From: Phocoena phocoena
Taxonomy: Eukaryota > Chordata > Mammalia > Artiodactyla > Phocoenidae
Assembly: GCF_963924675.1 (NCBI RefSeq)
Contig: NC_089230.1
Coordinates: forward strand, 70,423,223 to 70,487,222
Direction: 5' to 3'
DNA: 64,000 nucleotides
Shown here: piece after piece, positions 35,901-47,900 of the stretch
Position numbering within the stretch: position 1 is the first letter of the stretch
Layout of the letters: each line of letters opens with the position of its first letter
Translations under genes and position numbers: made by a program
Notes under the pieces: model-generated
The model's database searches: none
Told to the model about the DNA's origin: nothing
The model's input: the letters and a program-made list of their open reading frames with translations, nothing else

Positions 35901-38900
35901 GTCAGAAAGAGAAAAACAAATACCATATGCTAACGCATATATATGGAGTCTAAGGAAAAAAAAAGGTCATGAAGAACCTAGGGGTAAGACAGGAATAAAG
36001 ACACAGACCTACTAGAGCATGGACTTGAGGATATGGGGAGGGGGAAGGGTAAGCTGTGACAAAGCGAGAGAGAGGCATGGACATATATACACTACCAAAC
36101 ATAAAATAGATAGCTAGTGGGAAGCAGCCGCATAACACAGGGAGATCAGCTAGGTGGTTTGCCACCTAGAGGGGTGGGATAGGGAGGGTGGGAGGGAGGG
36201 AGACGCAAGAGGGAAGAGATATGGGAACATATGTATATGTATAACTGATTCATTTTGTTATAAAGCAGAAACTAACACACCATTGTAAAGCAATTATATT
36301 CCAATAAAGATGTTAAAAAAATATTCTTGAACACTTGTCATTATAACTTTGATAGTTCATTAAAAAGCAAATAATGGATAAAAAAAGCAAATAATGCTAT
36401 TTTATGAGAATAACTAAGGCTTGTTTAGCATTCTCTTAAAATTTCCAGCGATATACTACACTCCTATAAATCGTATTGAAAGTATATTATTTTTCTTGAA
36501 TAATTTTCAGGTTACTATTGGCAGTTACCCTTTAATGTGCAAACATAGCCATGCCTCATCTATTTCTGTACCCTACCCCAGTATACCCCACCTTAAGTCA
36601 TTTTGGAGATTCCATAAGGATATAAACAAATAAATGAAATTAAAATGTATATAGCTATATAGAGAAATCTGCTTGAGAGAACAAAGACTTCATAAAACAA
36701 GAACCCACTTTTCATTGACTAGTAAACAGAAACCCAAATGAATTTTTTTTCCTTCACTACAAGCCAGTTCACTCTCGTCTTCTTGGCTATGCACTGTATT
36801 TTTGTTTGTTTAATGTAAAGTGGCTTTTCCCAATTTTTAGTCTGCTCTGTTTTTTCCTGTCTGGGTTCCAATCCAGAATCACACATTGCATTTATTTATT
36901 TATTTATTTATTAATGTCTTTATTGGAGTATAATTGCTTTACAATGTTGTGTTACTTTCTGCTGTATAACAAAGTGAATCAGCTAAATGTATACATATAC
37001 ACCCATATCCCCTCCCTCTTGTGTCTCCCTCCCACTCTCCCTATCACACCCCTCTAGGTGGTCACAAAGCACCAAGATGATCTCCAGAAAGTAGGCATAG
37101 AGGGTTAGGGCTATTTCTTTACCCCACCTCCTCAACCTTGACAGTATAAAACGTATAAAGAAGAAGAAAACATTCACACACAATTCCATCATCCAGAGCT
37201 GTGACCACTCTTCATATCTTTGTATGGGTCCTTTTTACTGTCTACTTTTATGTAGTTATGATAAGTTGAAAAACAACTTGGATCCTTTATTCTAATTTAA
37301 GATTTAAAAAGAAGCGTTTCATTATGTGGTTAAAAATGTCCTAAAAGCGTTAGTAATGGCTGAATAATGTTGTATCCCACTGTGTGGACTTTCATTTACC
37401 TAACCAGTCTACTCATGTCAGTGGTTTATAGTTTTTCCACTGTTACAAATGGTGCACTGCACATCTTTGTATATGAAACGCTTTTCTGGATTTGGAATAT
37501 TTCCTTAGGATAAATTCTCAGAAGTGGAGTCTTTGGGCAGAAGGCAGTTGAACCATATCATCAGATTCCCCTAGCTGAGTCTGAGAGCTTTTGCATCGCC
37601 AGGCATCTGGGTTTTGGAAGCCTTGTTATGATGGGAGCACGGATGCTGGGCTCTCCAGGCAAACCAGAGACTTTGTGAGCCATGCATAAGTCACACCCTG
37701 GGGTATCCTTAAAATCCCTTTGCCCTTGAATAGACATGTTGTGGTCACCAACAAGGGAAAAAATGTTTCTGAAGAAAACCTTGGTGTGCAAATACTTATT
37801 TTTAGGGGATGGGTGTGGTAGAATTCAAATAATCATTTCAGTCTCACTCTTAGTTTTATTGTTTTGGACTCTGTGTTCCATTAGGCTCATTATAAATAAA
37901 AGGCTTATGAATTTATTCTTGTGTTTTCAGAAACAGAAAATTTGATGTTACATTCGTATGGTTATACTCAGGGTTCTGCCAAAATAGTGATTACTTTTAT
38001 TCGTTTGTATTTTTATGCACACTTTGCAAACAGCTTCCTAGTAGTCTCAGTCCAATTTTGATATACTTTATTAAATTGGCACTTTCAGAGCCTTGGATAT
38101 TTTTATTTCCAACTGGGATTCGTTTTGCACGTTAAATATTTAGTCAAGGCAGAAGTTGCTGACAAATTTGGCTTCTCTTTCCTTGACATAGATTATTCTT
38201 CATTCTATGCACAAATACCAACCGCGAGTCCATGTCATCCGTAAAGACTGTGGGGATGATCTTTCTCCCATCAAGCCTGTTCCATCTGGGGAGGGAGTGA
38301 AGGCATTCTCCTTTCCAGAAACTGTTTTCACCACTGTCACCGCCTATCAGAACCAGCAGGTACTGTTCTCAGAATTGGGATCTTTCTACCCATTTAATTT
38401 CATGTGCAGATTGAAAGCTAGCTCTTCTTTTCACTGTATCTAAATGTTATGAATTGTCATAAAGCATTTGCCATCCAGAATATATATGTATTGTAATAAC
38501 AATTATTTATCCATTATTCCCCATGTAAAGCTACTCTAGTGAGGATTTCTTTAGACCAGAGTGTGTCTCATGACTGGCAGTGTAGGTTTACTTTCCATTT
38601 TGAGACATTGAATCCTGATGTCATAATTAAAATTAGAAAGCATGTGTATTGACTAGGAAATAGACATGTAGGATATGAAAGTGAGTTGCGTCACAGGGCA
38701 TGGGATTTGACAGCTCACTTTATTTTAAAGCTACCATCCATATATTATGGGAAATATTTCAGAAGCATTTATCCTATGCAGTCATTTTCGTATATATATA
38801 CAAAAGGGCTATTTCTTTCAAGATATGCTTTAATTGTGATAGAGGGTGATACATATGTTTATATAGTCTGAGAGATGAGCGATTGTGGAGTAATCCTTTC

Positions 38901-41900
38901 ACAAAATTGGAAATAATCTGAAAAGTGAAATACTTCTTTTCTATATGAGTAAGTATATGTACTTCTTTAAGGCTGTGTCAAGCAGGTGGATAACTGAATT
39001 GAGGCAATTATTTGATCCATGCAATTCTGGCCAGTTTTCATAAGAAATAGCGATGGAGTTGAGGCTGATGTGGTCTGTGGTAGATTGTTTTAAAAATTTC
39101 AATGGTCAGCAGAATTATTTTAGGTTTCCACTTCTCTTTACATTTATATACATCTCAGTGAACAATTTTAGGCTTTATAAACTCTCTGTTCTGTTTTCTG
39201 TTGTTTTAAAGCTTCTTAGGAGATTTGGACCCTGTCCTGTGCGTCCTCCTTTAGGGCTGAGAGGCTCATCTGTTCTTGTCCATGTGGCGACACCTGTCCC
39301 ACAGCCCAGGCTGTCCTGTCCTCTCATATTCACGTTGTCACACTTCTATACAGGTTTTTGGGAGGGAACATGAAATTAACCTTTAAAAGGGCTGGAGAGG
39401 GCTTCCCTGGTGGCGCAGTGGTTGAGAGTCTGCCTGCCGATGCAGGGGACACGGGTTCGTGCCCCGGTCCGGGAAGATCCCACATGCCGCAGAGCAGCTG
39501 GGCCCGTGAGCCGTGGCCGCTGAGCCTGTGCGTCCGGAGCCTGTGCTCCGCAACAGGAGAGGCCGCAACAGTGAGAGGCCCGCAAGGGCTGGAGATAATT
39601 AGGAAGATATTCTTAAAATATGTCAGGTGTAGAAAATGTTTTTTATTAAAGGAAAAATATAATGCATGGGGAGAAAAGAGCAGAGGCATTTGTTACCCAG
39701 TTCATCTTTTTTCTCTGTCTGTCTGTCAGTCTCTCTCCAACGCACCCAATTAACTGTGTTAAAAGTGTATTTTCTACTAGCCTCTGTGATACAATAAACG
39801 AGCTGCAGTGGGCTTTTGGTACATGTTGGTGACTAACACCAATTCACAAATGTTGACAAATCAATTAAGAGGATGGAAAAATTAGAAGGAAAGAAAATTG
39901 ATGATGAAAAACCATGTTCATTTGTTTAAACTTCCTGACTGCTATTTTGAAGAACTTTTGGAAAATTCGTAAGCAGCCCATGCTTGGTGGCTACCAGCGT
40001 GGGCTCTAAAGCCTGGGGTGCTAGCCCAGTTCTACGGCCAGTTAACCTTATGATCATAGGAAACTTAACCCAGTATAAAAGAAACATAAAATTGGGATAA
40101 TAACTACATCTAAGTTGCTATGAGAATTCAATAAAATAATATGCACAGAACTCATATTACAGCATACATGGTATGCACTCAACAGATGTGATGTCAGCAA
40201 TAAAAATCATTATAATAGTAATTGTGAAAAACCTATATTTAGACAAGGCACCATTATATAAATATGTACTCTTTTTTAAAATACTATTTTAAATGAACAC
40301 TTAGGTTATTAAATGTTCTTTAAAAATGATTTAAATGAACAGATAATTGAGCTATAATGAATTATAAAGAATTCTTTCAATGGCAGAGTGGCAGACATGG
40401 TGAATTACTTAGCAGACTCTTACATTATCTCATTTATAATGTAGTTTTATCCACAAACTAAGACAGTAGCATATGGAGTACACCTACCTCAGGTGTTGCA
40501 TGGCTGATTGGCAGATGGTTGAGAGCATGCACAGCATAATATAGGGGGATTGCAGACGACTTTCCAAGGGTGCCTTTCTTTGCCTTAGTGTCGTCCAGCA
40601 GTGTTCATTTGTCCTTGGCCAAAATGGCACAATAAGAAAGAAGGATGTTCATTAACTTTGGAGATTCCACTAAACCAGGGAACACAGAAAACAAAGCACG
40701 ATGTGCTGCTTAGAAAATAGGCTGTTAACTCCTTTGGGCAAAGTGGAGATCTGGTAAGAAACAAATGGGACTGTTTATTAGTGTCAATTTCAGGATGGTA
40801 TGACTACAAAAAGTTGTTTTTAATGGAGACGATTAGACCACTTGCAAAAATGTTTCCCTCAAATCTTGGGGTCTTCCTGGGCAAAAATCTGGTTGTGAGT
40901 CAACAAATTACAACTGTAGTTAAAATGAAGCCATTATTTATTTCTCCTACATATATAAGATTGAATCCCATTAGAACCTTCAAGTCATGGTTACCTCTGG
41001 TTAGACATTCACTGTAGTGCTCTGACCAGGTCACGAATCCATAGATAAAAGAGGAGATGAGAGCCATAAAGATGATTCAAGGAGAGGCAAAATTAAAGGA
41101 ATGTATATTGCGTATTTCTGAAGAAGGTTAACAACATTCGAGCGTATAAATGGCTGTTAAATAGAAGCTGGATATTAGCTGCTCCGCATCACCACTACTG
41201 CAAGAGAAACAGACACATGTCACAGCGTTAATAAAGGGAAGAACTTTAGTTTAGAGAGATTGTCAAACAAAGGGCAAATTATCAACAGATGATTCAGAAT
41301 CTCCTTCTCCAGGGATATTAAAAGCAAAGCAAACTTTATCTATTACAGAGCTTGAACAGAGGCGGGGGAATGTCCTTTTCATAGCAAATGAATGTCTAGA
41401 TGATTTCTGAAATTTTCATGTAGCTTTGTTACTAATATAATAAAATACCTGAGAAACAGGGAAGAAGAACACAGTACATCCTCTGGCAGTTAATTTTGGA
41501 GTTACTTATAGTTCTTCCATCATTTCCATTTTTAATAACCTTCCTTGTCATTTATAATAAGACTTGATGTGATTTTTTTTTTCTGCTCTGCAGATTACTC
41601 GCCTGAAGATAGATAGGAATCCCTTTGCCAAAGGCTTCCGAGACTCTGGGCGTAACAGGTGAGCCTTAGTGAAAAACATTCTGACTGTGATAAATATATT
41701 TGATTTTTTATTGTGAATTTTCCATTACAAAGTAAACAGTTAAATTTACTGACATGGTTTTGAAATCACTTCTGATGAGGATTTAAATTTACTAATATCA
41801 TTGAGCCTTGGATGTAACTTATTTTGGGTGTGGCATTTTGCCCATTTCTAAGGTTAATGTTGATGTGAAATGCTGGGGTGAAAACGGAAGTTCTCAGGGT

Positions 41901-44900
41901 GTACAGTGCATGCTGCCTCTGAAGGGGCCTTGTGGAAACCTGCCCCTCAAGATCCAGGGGCTTTAATATCCCAAATCAAAATACTCTCTGCATCTGCTCT
42001 TGGTTTAGAATTTGCTTAGTGATGTCACAATTATGTATTGATCTGTCTTCGAAATAGGACAGAGACTCTTGTTCACTCAGATTTCCAACTAGAATATGAG
42101 ACTACTCCTCACTGCCAAGACAGCTGATGTTCTTTGGTTTCCAAATTTGTCTTGGCTCTACTGACAGCCACACACTTGTTTATTTTTTCTGTTTCGTGTT
42201 TTATGGTGTTTGTACTAAGTGGGAGAGCTACAATAATGAATTCCACTCTATTACTTTTTATCAAAAAGCAGACCACCCTAGTCTGTGTGCCAAGAGTTTT
42301 TGAATTTATTGATATGATTCTATCCCAATACAGTTCGGTGCAACGTTTTCTAAAATAACTGTTGATAGTAATAATAGACTAACGTTCTCCAGATGCCCTT
42401 TCAGGGTAAGACTTTGACTTAAATGTTTTTAAAAGCACTTTGTTTTTAAAAAATATTTGAGACATTTTTCATCACTTTACTCCAGAAATACTTCTTGAAA
42501 ACTTGGTATTGATAGGCGGTGTCTACATGAGGTCAGAATCCCCGATTATCTTATTTTAGGAACAATTCCACTTAAAATTGTAGAGAGAAAACAATCAAGC
42601 AGTAGTGCAGACTTTTAGTTCTTTCAGCTGATTAGCTGGGCAATGTAGTGTAGACAGAGACCTTTTCTCAGAATAAACTCAAATGCTTGCAGAAAGACTT
42701 GATTTCATCTTCATATGCAATGATTCATTTAAACACCTGCCCTAAGCCTTAAACTTAGCACAGGCAGATCAACAAGACTGACTAATAACAGGGCTTCACT
42801 CTGTAGGAAGATTTGCAGGTATTCCTACTATACATTGTCTGCTGTATTGAGATTATTCTGTCATTTTAGATGTCTCTTTCCATGTGCAGAAAAACTTTGC
42901 TTGGCTTTTGTTATGTTGCATTAGCTTGTGGTTAACTTTGCTTTTCAGAGGAGTTTCTGAAAGTTGAATAATCTAGTAACTGGGGTGGTCACTGGTAAGG
43001 TGACTGAAGGAAGCCCCTGGGATGACTCCTCTTCTACCTTGCCAAATATTTTGATGGAATCTTCTTGTGGTTTTGGCTATAGCCGAAGAGTATCTATCTA
43101 TTTATGACTCTTGCATTTCTTTCAGTTCTTTTTTTTTTTTTAAAGCAGAGAATAAATTTATTAAAACTCACTGAAACTCCAGGAGGGCAGCATTTAGGCT
43201 TGAGGCCATACATCCAGGAACTAAGTCCAGGCTCTCCTGTAGGATGGCTCTAGCAAAGACCTCACTGCTGTTGACATTGGGGGTTCACATGGCCGTCTTT
43301 TTTTTTCTTCCACTTTTATTGAGATGCAATTGACATACAGCATGCCTAAGTTTAAGGTGTACTGCATAATGATTTGACTTCATGAAATGATGACCTCAAT
43401 AAGTTTAGCGAACATCCATCATCTCGTATAGATACAAAATTAAAGAAATAGAAAAACAATTTCTTTCCTTGTGATGAGAACACTTAAGATTTCCTCTCTT
43501 AATAGCTTTCCTCTATAACATACAGCAGTGTTCATTATACTTATCATGTTACACATTACTGTCAGTTCGTTTTTGAAGCAACAACTTTAAACATATTTTT
43601 AAAGGTGTATTTTGGGTAGTAGTCATAGCGGATAAGCCTATAAGTAGAAGTGAGATGATAAGATACATATTACAAGGTTTCAGGAAGAATTCTAGATAAG
43701 TCAGCACAATGAAAAGACATTAGTTTTTAAAAATTTGATCAGTGAAAAAAACTCAGAGGCATTGGTGAAAATAAACCACTAAGTCTCTTGTTTGGTACCG
43801 TGAGGTCAAATGCTAGGTTTGATAGAAATTTTTTCTTCCCTTTGGCTGTTTCAGGAGTATATAAGCATGGCATCCATGGTGCTTGCTACTGTTTATTGCC
43901 TGACTCTAAACCTTTTAAAGTTTTTAATGGACATGCAAAAAATAATAAATTATGTTTTAACACTTTTTAAAGGTTGTTAAAATTTTAAATTTTTATTTTA
44001 CTCCAAATGTTTAAACAATATCTTAGTATAGGAAAAACATGTTGAACTTATACATAGCTTTCTTGTTAGTGAAATGAATAGTTTCACTTTTTTTCTCATT
44101 TAAATGACTTCTGCTTATCATAGAAAAGCTCTTCAGTGCCCAGTTTGGAATGTTAAATATCTATGAATCAGTATTCCCAGTTTTAAAAAAATCTGATTTT
44201 AACATTTTCCACTGATAAATGCAAAAGACACTTATAATGAAAAGAGAGAATTTGGTCAGCTTTAAAGATTTCTAACTTATGTATTATTTTCCTTTAAAAA
44301 AAAAGTTATCTGTAAGACCAGGAAGGTGCGTTGGTGCTGAGGACTTGGGTGAGGGGTGATATGTTTTCATAGAGAAAAGATCCCATGAGAAAAAATTCAA
44401 AATATTTCTTTAATACCCCCAGTTTTCTTGCACTGTTGTTACTGCTTTTTAATACACATTCTGTTTTTATTTTTCCCTAGACATGAAATAAACAAATTAT
44501 GCAGGACAAGAAAGAAACTTGGACTTGTGATTTTTTTAAACTTTATAAAACAATTGAATTAAAAATTATACCTTCCTGGCTATTTATGGTTCTGCAGCCT
44601 ATTTTATAGGAATCAGTAGCTTCAGCCCTTAAAAGCTCTCCTGCAAGACATTTGTTACGTGAAGGAGAATTTATGTGCTGAGAATAGTTTCATTCTTCAG
44701 TTAGGCCTTACGGTTGACCCTATAAAATGTTTTACTCAGGAAGGTACAAAAATTTCTTCTCTTTAAATACTTCAGGAAAAACATAACCATTTTACTAAAT
44801 AAACTTGGCCATTTGATAGCATAAATTAGCGAGGTGATAAAATGTGGAAATTGTTCAAAAGCATCTTGTATAAATTACCATCTTGGCTACACTCCTGCAG

Positions 44901-47900
44901 GAGGTGTCTTTTATCTTTAACTAGATGGGAAAAAGTCTCCATTACTGGAGAAAATGAAGGCTTTTTTTTTAAAAAAGTCCAGATTCAGCTCATAAATATT
45001 TTATAACTGTTTCCTGCAAAATATCTGAAATCCTTTCTAGAACTTGCAGTGTGAAACAACAGCTTCAAGAAAAATATCAATAGGTCCAAATCAGATCACA
45101 TGTAGATCTGTCACCTTCAGAGCATCCCTTTAAAGCTTAGGGTTATATATTTGTGAGGATCAATAACTTCTCCCTAAAAATTTGGTCTGTGGGTTTGTAT
45201 TTGAAGCATCATACAGTTTACACTGCTAAAGCAAATAATGCACTGATGGTCATCTCCACAGCTAATAAATTTCTAGGTCCCATAGATGCTCAGGACTTAC
45301 CTCTTTGTAAATTCCCCTTGAGATCACTCCAGGACTACTTTGGTATCCTGAATATTTAAAACCACAATTATGAAAACTTATCTATGCGGTTTAACAAAGC
45401 AGTTTATACAAAGCTGTGTCCTAACTTCTTTAGCTTAAAAAAGCTTGTTTCTAGAAAGTCATAAAAATTGAGTATTAGTACAAGCTGAAAATAGAGTAAT
45501 CAGCTAAACAGCACCCAGAGTTCATAAGTTGAGTATTAAATGAAACCTGCAGGTTATGTGGGGCTTTGGGACTGACCAGGCTGCCAACCTTCTCCCCAGT
45601 CAATACTTTAATGTACATAAAATATTGCTGAGTAGAGTGGTCTTGGATCTGGTTTGTAGTCAGCCACAGATAGCATGTCTCGTTTGGAAAAAAATCACTT
45701 CGTGGTAAACAACTTTAGAGCTAGGAGAGGGTTTAAAGCTTTGTATTCCAATCCTCACTTTGTGGGAAACTGCAGTCCAGGGAGCTTCAAACATTTACTC
45801 AAGGTTAGTGGGTTGTAGTCACAACCCAGTTCTCCTGATCTCCAATCCAGTGTCCTTACCACAAAATAGTCCTCTCTCTGGGGCACACCGATTCCATCCG
45901 AAGCCAGACTCTGTCCTTCATGCTCAGGGCAGCCCAGGGCAAGCAGCGGAAGATGGTTTTAGCCGCACGCACAGGTCACTTATCATGGGTCTTTAGAGAG
46001 CTCTCGCCATGTTGTATAGGGGGTGTGACTCTGTGAGGGGGTTTTCTGTAGTCTTAGTTCATGGCTCATGACCTGGGGATGGAGGGAAAGTAGCACGTGG
46101 AGTCTAAGCTATTAAAGATAGACCCTGTCTTTAATATAAGCATTAAATACAGATTATCTGTATTAAATAAAACTGTATCTGACAATCACAAGAGGTGTTC
46201 GTGTGCTGTTTGACACTCAGGAATCAGACATTTCCTACAGTGGAGCTATTATATATTTCATGAAAAGCACAATGTTACCTAGATCGACAAATCGCTTAGC
46301 ACTGAGATGGTTGAGGAAATGGTGGTGAGGCCTTGAGAATGTGCTAGTTGAGTGAAGGGCCTCATTTCTATGACCTGGAGGACTTAGTTATCTGATGTAT
46401 GGAAGTGATATCTGAATCACTTACGGTAGGAGATACATACATTTATTATGTATTTAGAGTAGTCACCCTTGTTTTAAAACATACATATATCCATGTAAGT
46501 AGCCCATAATGAAGTTATCCTGTCTCTCTAAGTGTCCATTCATTAAGTGTATGTAGGGGCTTTAAAATAATGTCTGGTGCTGATACTAGCTCCGTATACC
46601 GTAGTGCCCTGTGAGATCACCTTCCTGTGATCATCCTACAGGCTGGGCTGAGAAGCCAGGGCTGCCCCCTCTTCCCCAGAGCCCACCCTGGCTGCCCTGC
46701 GTGTGGTGATCATGCCTCTGAGAGAGAAGTCAGTTTTCTTAGGATGAGCGCTCTTCTCAGCTGGCTGCCGAGGCACCGAATGCCTCTTTACAGGGCGTGC
46801 TTTTGTGGCAGAGCTCTCCGCATCAGAGGGAGAGTGGTGTAACAGGGAGAGAGGATGAGCTCCAGATCACAGCAAAGCCTTGGACTCACAGCAGCTAGTA
46901 TGGACTCTCTCCACCCCAACTTCCTGGTACAAGGGTACAGCTTTTTATCCCCTGAGATCAGCTAAGTTTTCTGAGAACATTAACAGGACAACCTGGGTGG
47001 ATTCCATCCTCTTGTGCTCCTGGTGACAGAAGGGTAGCTCATCTCTGAACCATCTCTTTTTCTGTTTGTGCCAAGCTCCTCACCTGCCAATGTGGGGGGC
47101 CACTGTCAACACCAGCCGTGTTTTCTGAGCTGCTTATTATGGCTGCAAACTCCAACTGCTCCTAACCGAGCTTCTTGTGTTCACCCCCATCCTGACCCTT
47201 CCATTTAGAATGGGTTTGGAAGCCCTTGTGGAGTCATATGCATTCTGGAGACCTTCACTACGGACCCTCACCTTTGAAGATATCCCTGGAATTCCCAAGC
47301 AAGGTAAATCACAAAGTGTCCCGGGTCAGGGACTTCCCTGGTGGTCCAGTGGTTAAGACTTCACCTTCCAATGCAGGGGGTGCAGGTTCGATCCCTGGTC
47401 CGGGAGCTAAGATCCCACATGCCTCCCGGCCAAAAAACCAAAACATAAAACAGAAGCAATAGTGTAACAAATTCAATAAAGACTTTAAAAATGGTCCACA
47501 TCAAAAAAAAAGACTTAAAAACAAAAAACAAAACAAAAGTCTCCTGGGTCATGTATACAGCCAGGTCCTGCCTAGATGCTCAGGCACTGAAAACTGCACA
47601 AGTCATTGCTTGTCCGCTATAATGGCGACCTCATTACCAACATCCTCCCATTACAGGATCCCTCTCTTTTCTGTCTGGTATGGGGATGGGCCAGGAAAAT
47701 GGCCGTTGTGGTCAAAGGTTAAGTCTTGGATATTTTAGGCTCTTTATATATTTCATAACCTTTACTTTACCCTAAATCTCTTCTTAAAATTAGAGGTAGA
47801 CTAGTTGGCCTCTAATTGGTAGAGTGGTACAACTCTAGTTGGTACTTCACAGATAATTGCCGATGCTGGTCCCGGTTTACCCTTTCTTGCCAGCTTCCTC

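Larger units (their letters stand above)
30791..38191 (+). other. TBX18: TBX18 intron 4
   Basis: The largest intron (7.4 kb). It holds an inverted repeat, an unassigned old repeat, three L1 3'-end insertions and an L1M/HAL1-like fragment, each listed separately. About 30791-32270 shows no recognised repeat. Confidence 0.9.
38360..41593 (+). other. TBX18: TBX18 intron 5
   Basis: A 3.2-kb intron carrying one CHR SINE (39399-39583) and one MIR (about 40000-40190). Nothing else was recognised. Confidence 0.9.
41659..47208 (+). other. TBX18: TBX18 intron 6
   Basis: A 5.5-kb intron carrying an mRNA-like retrocopy tail next to an old L1 (43129-43610) and a probable MIR near 45720-45870. The rest is unassigned. 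Confidence 0.9.

Noticed and set aside
39454..39463. tRNA gene suggested by a perfect B box
   Set aside because: The B box belongs to a tRNA-derived SINE; there is no cloverleaf or anticodon arm of a functional tRNA.
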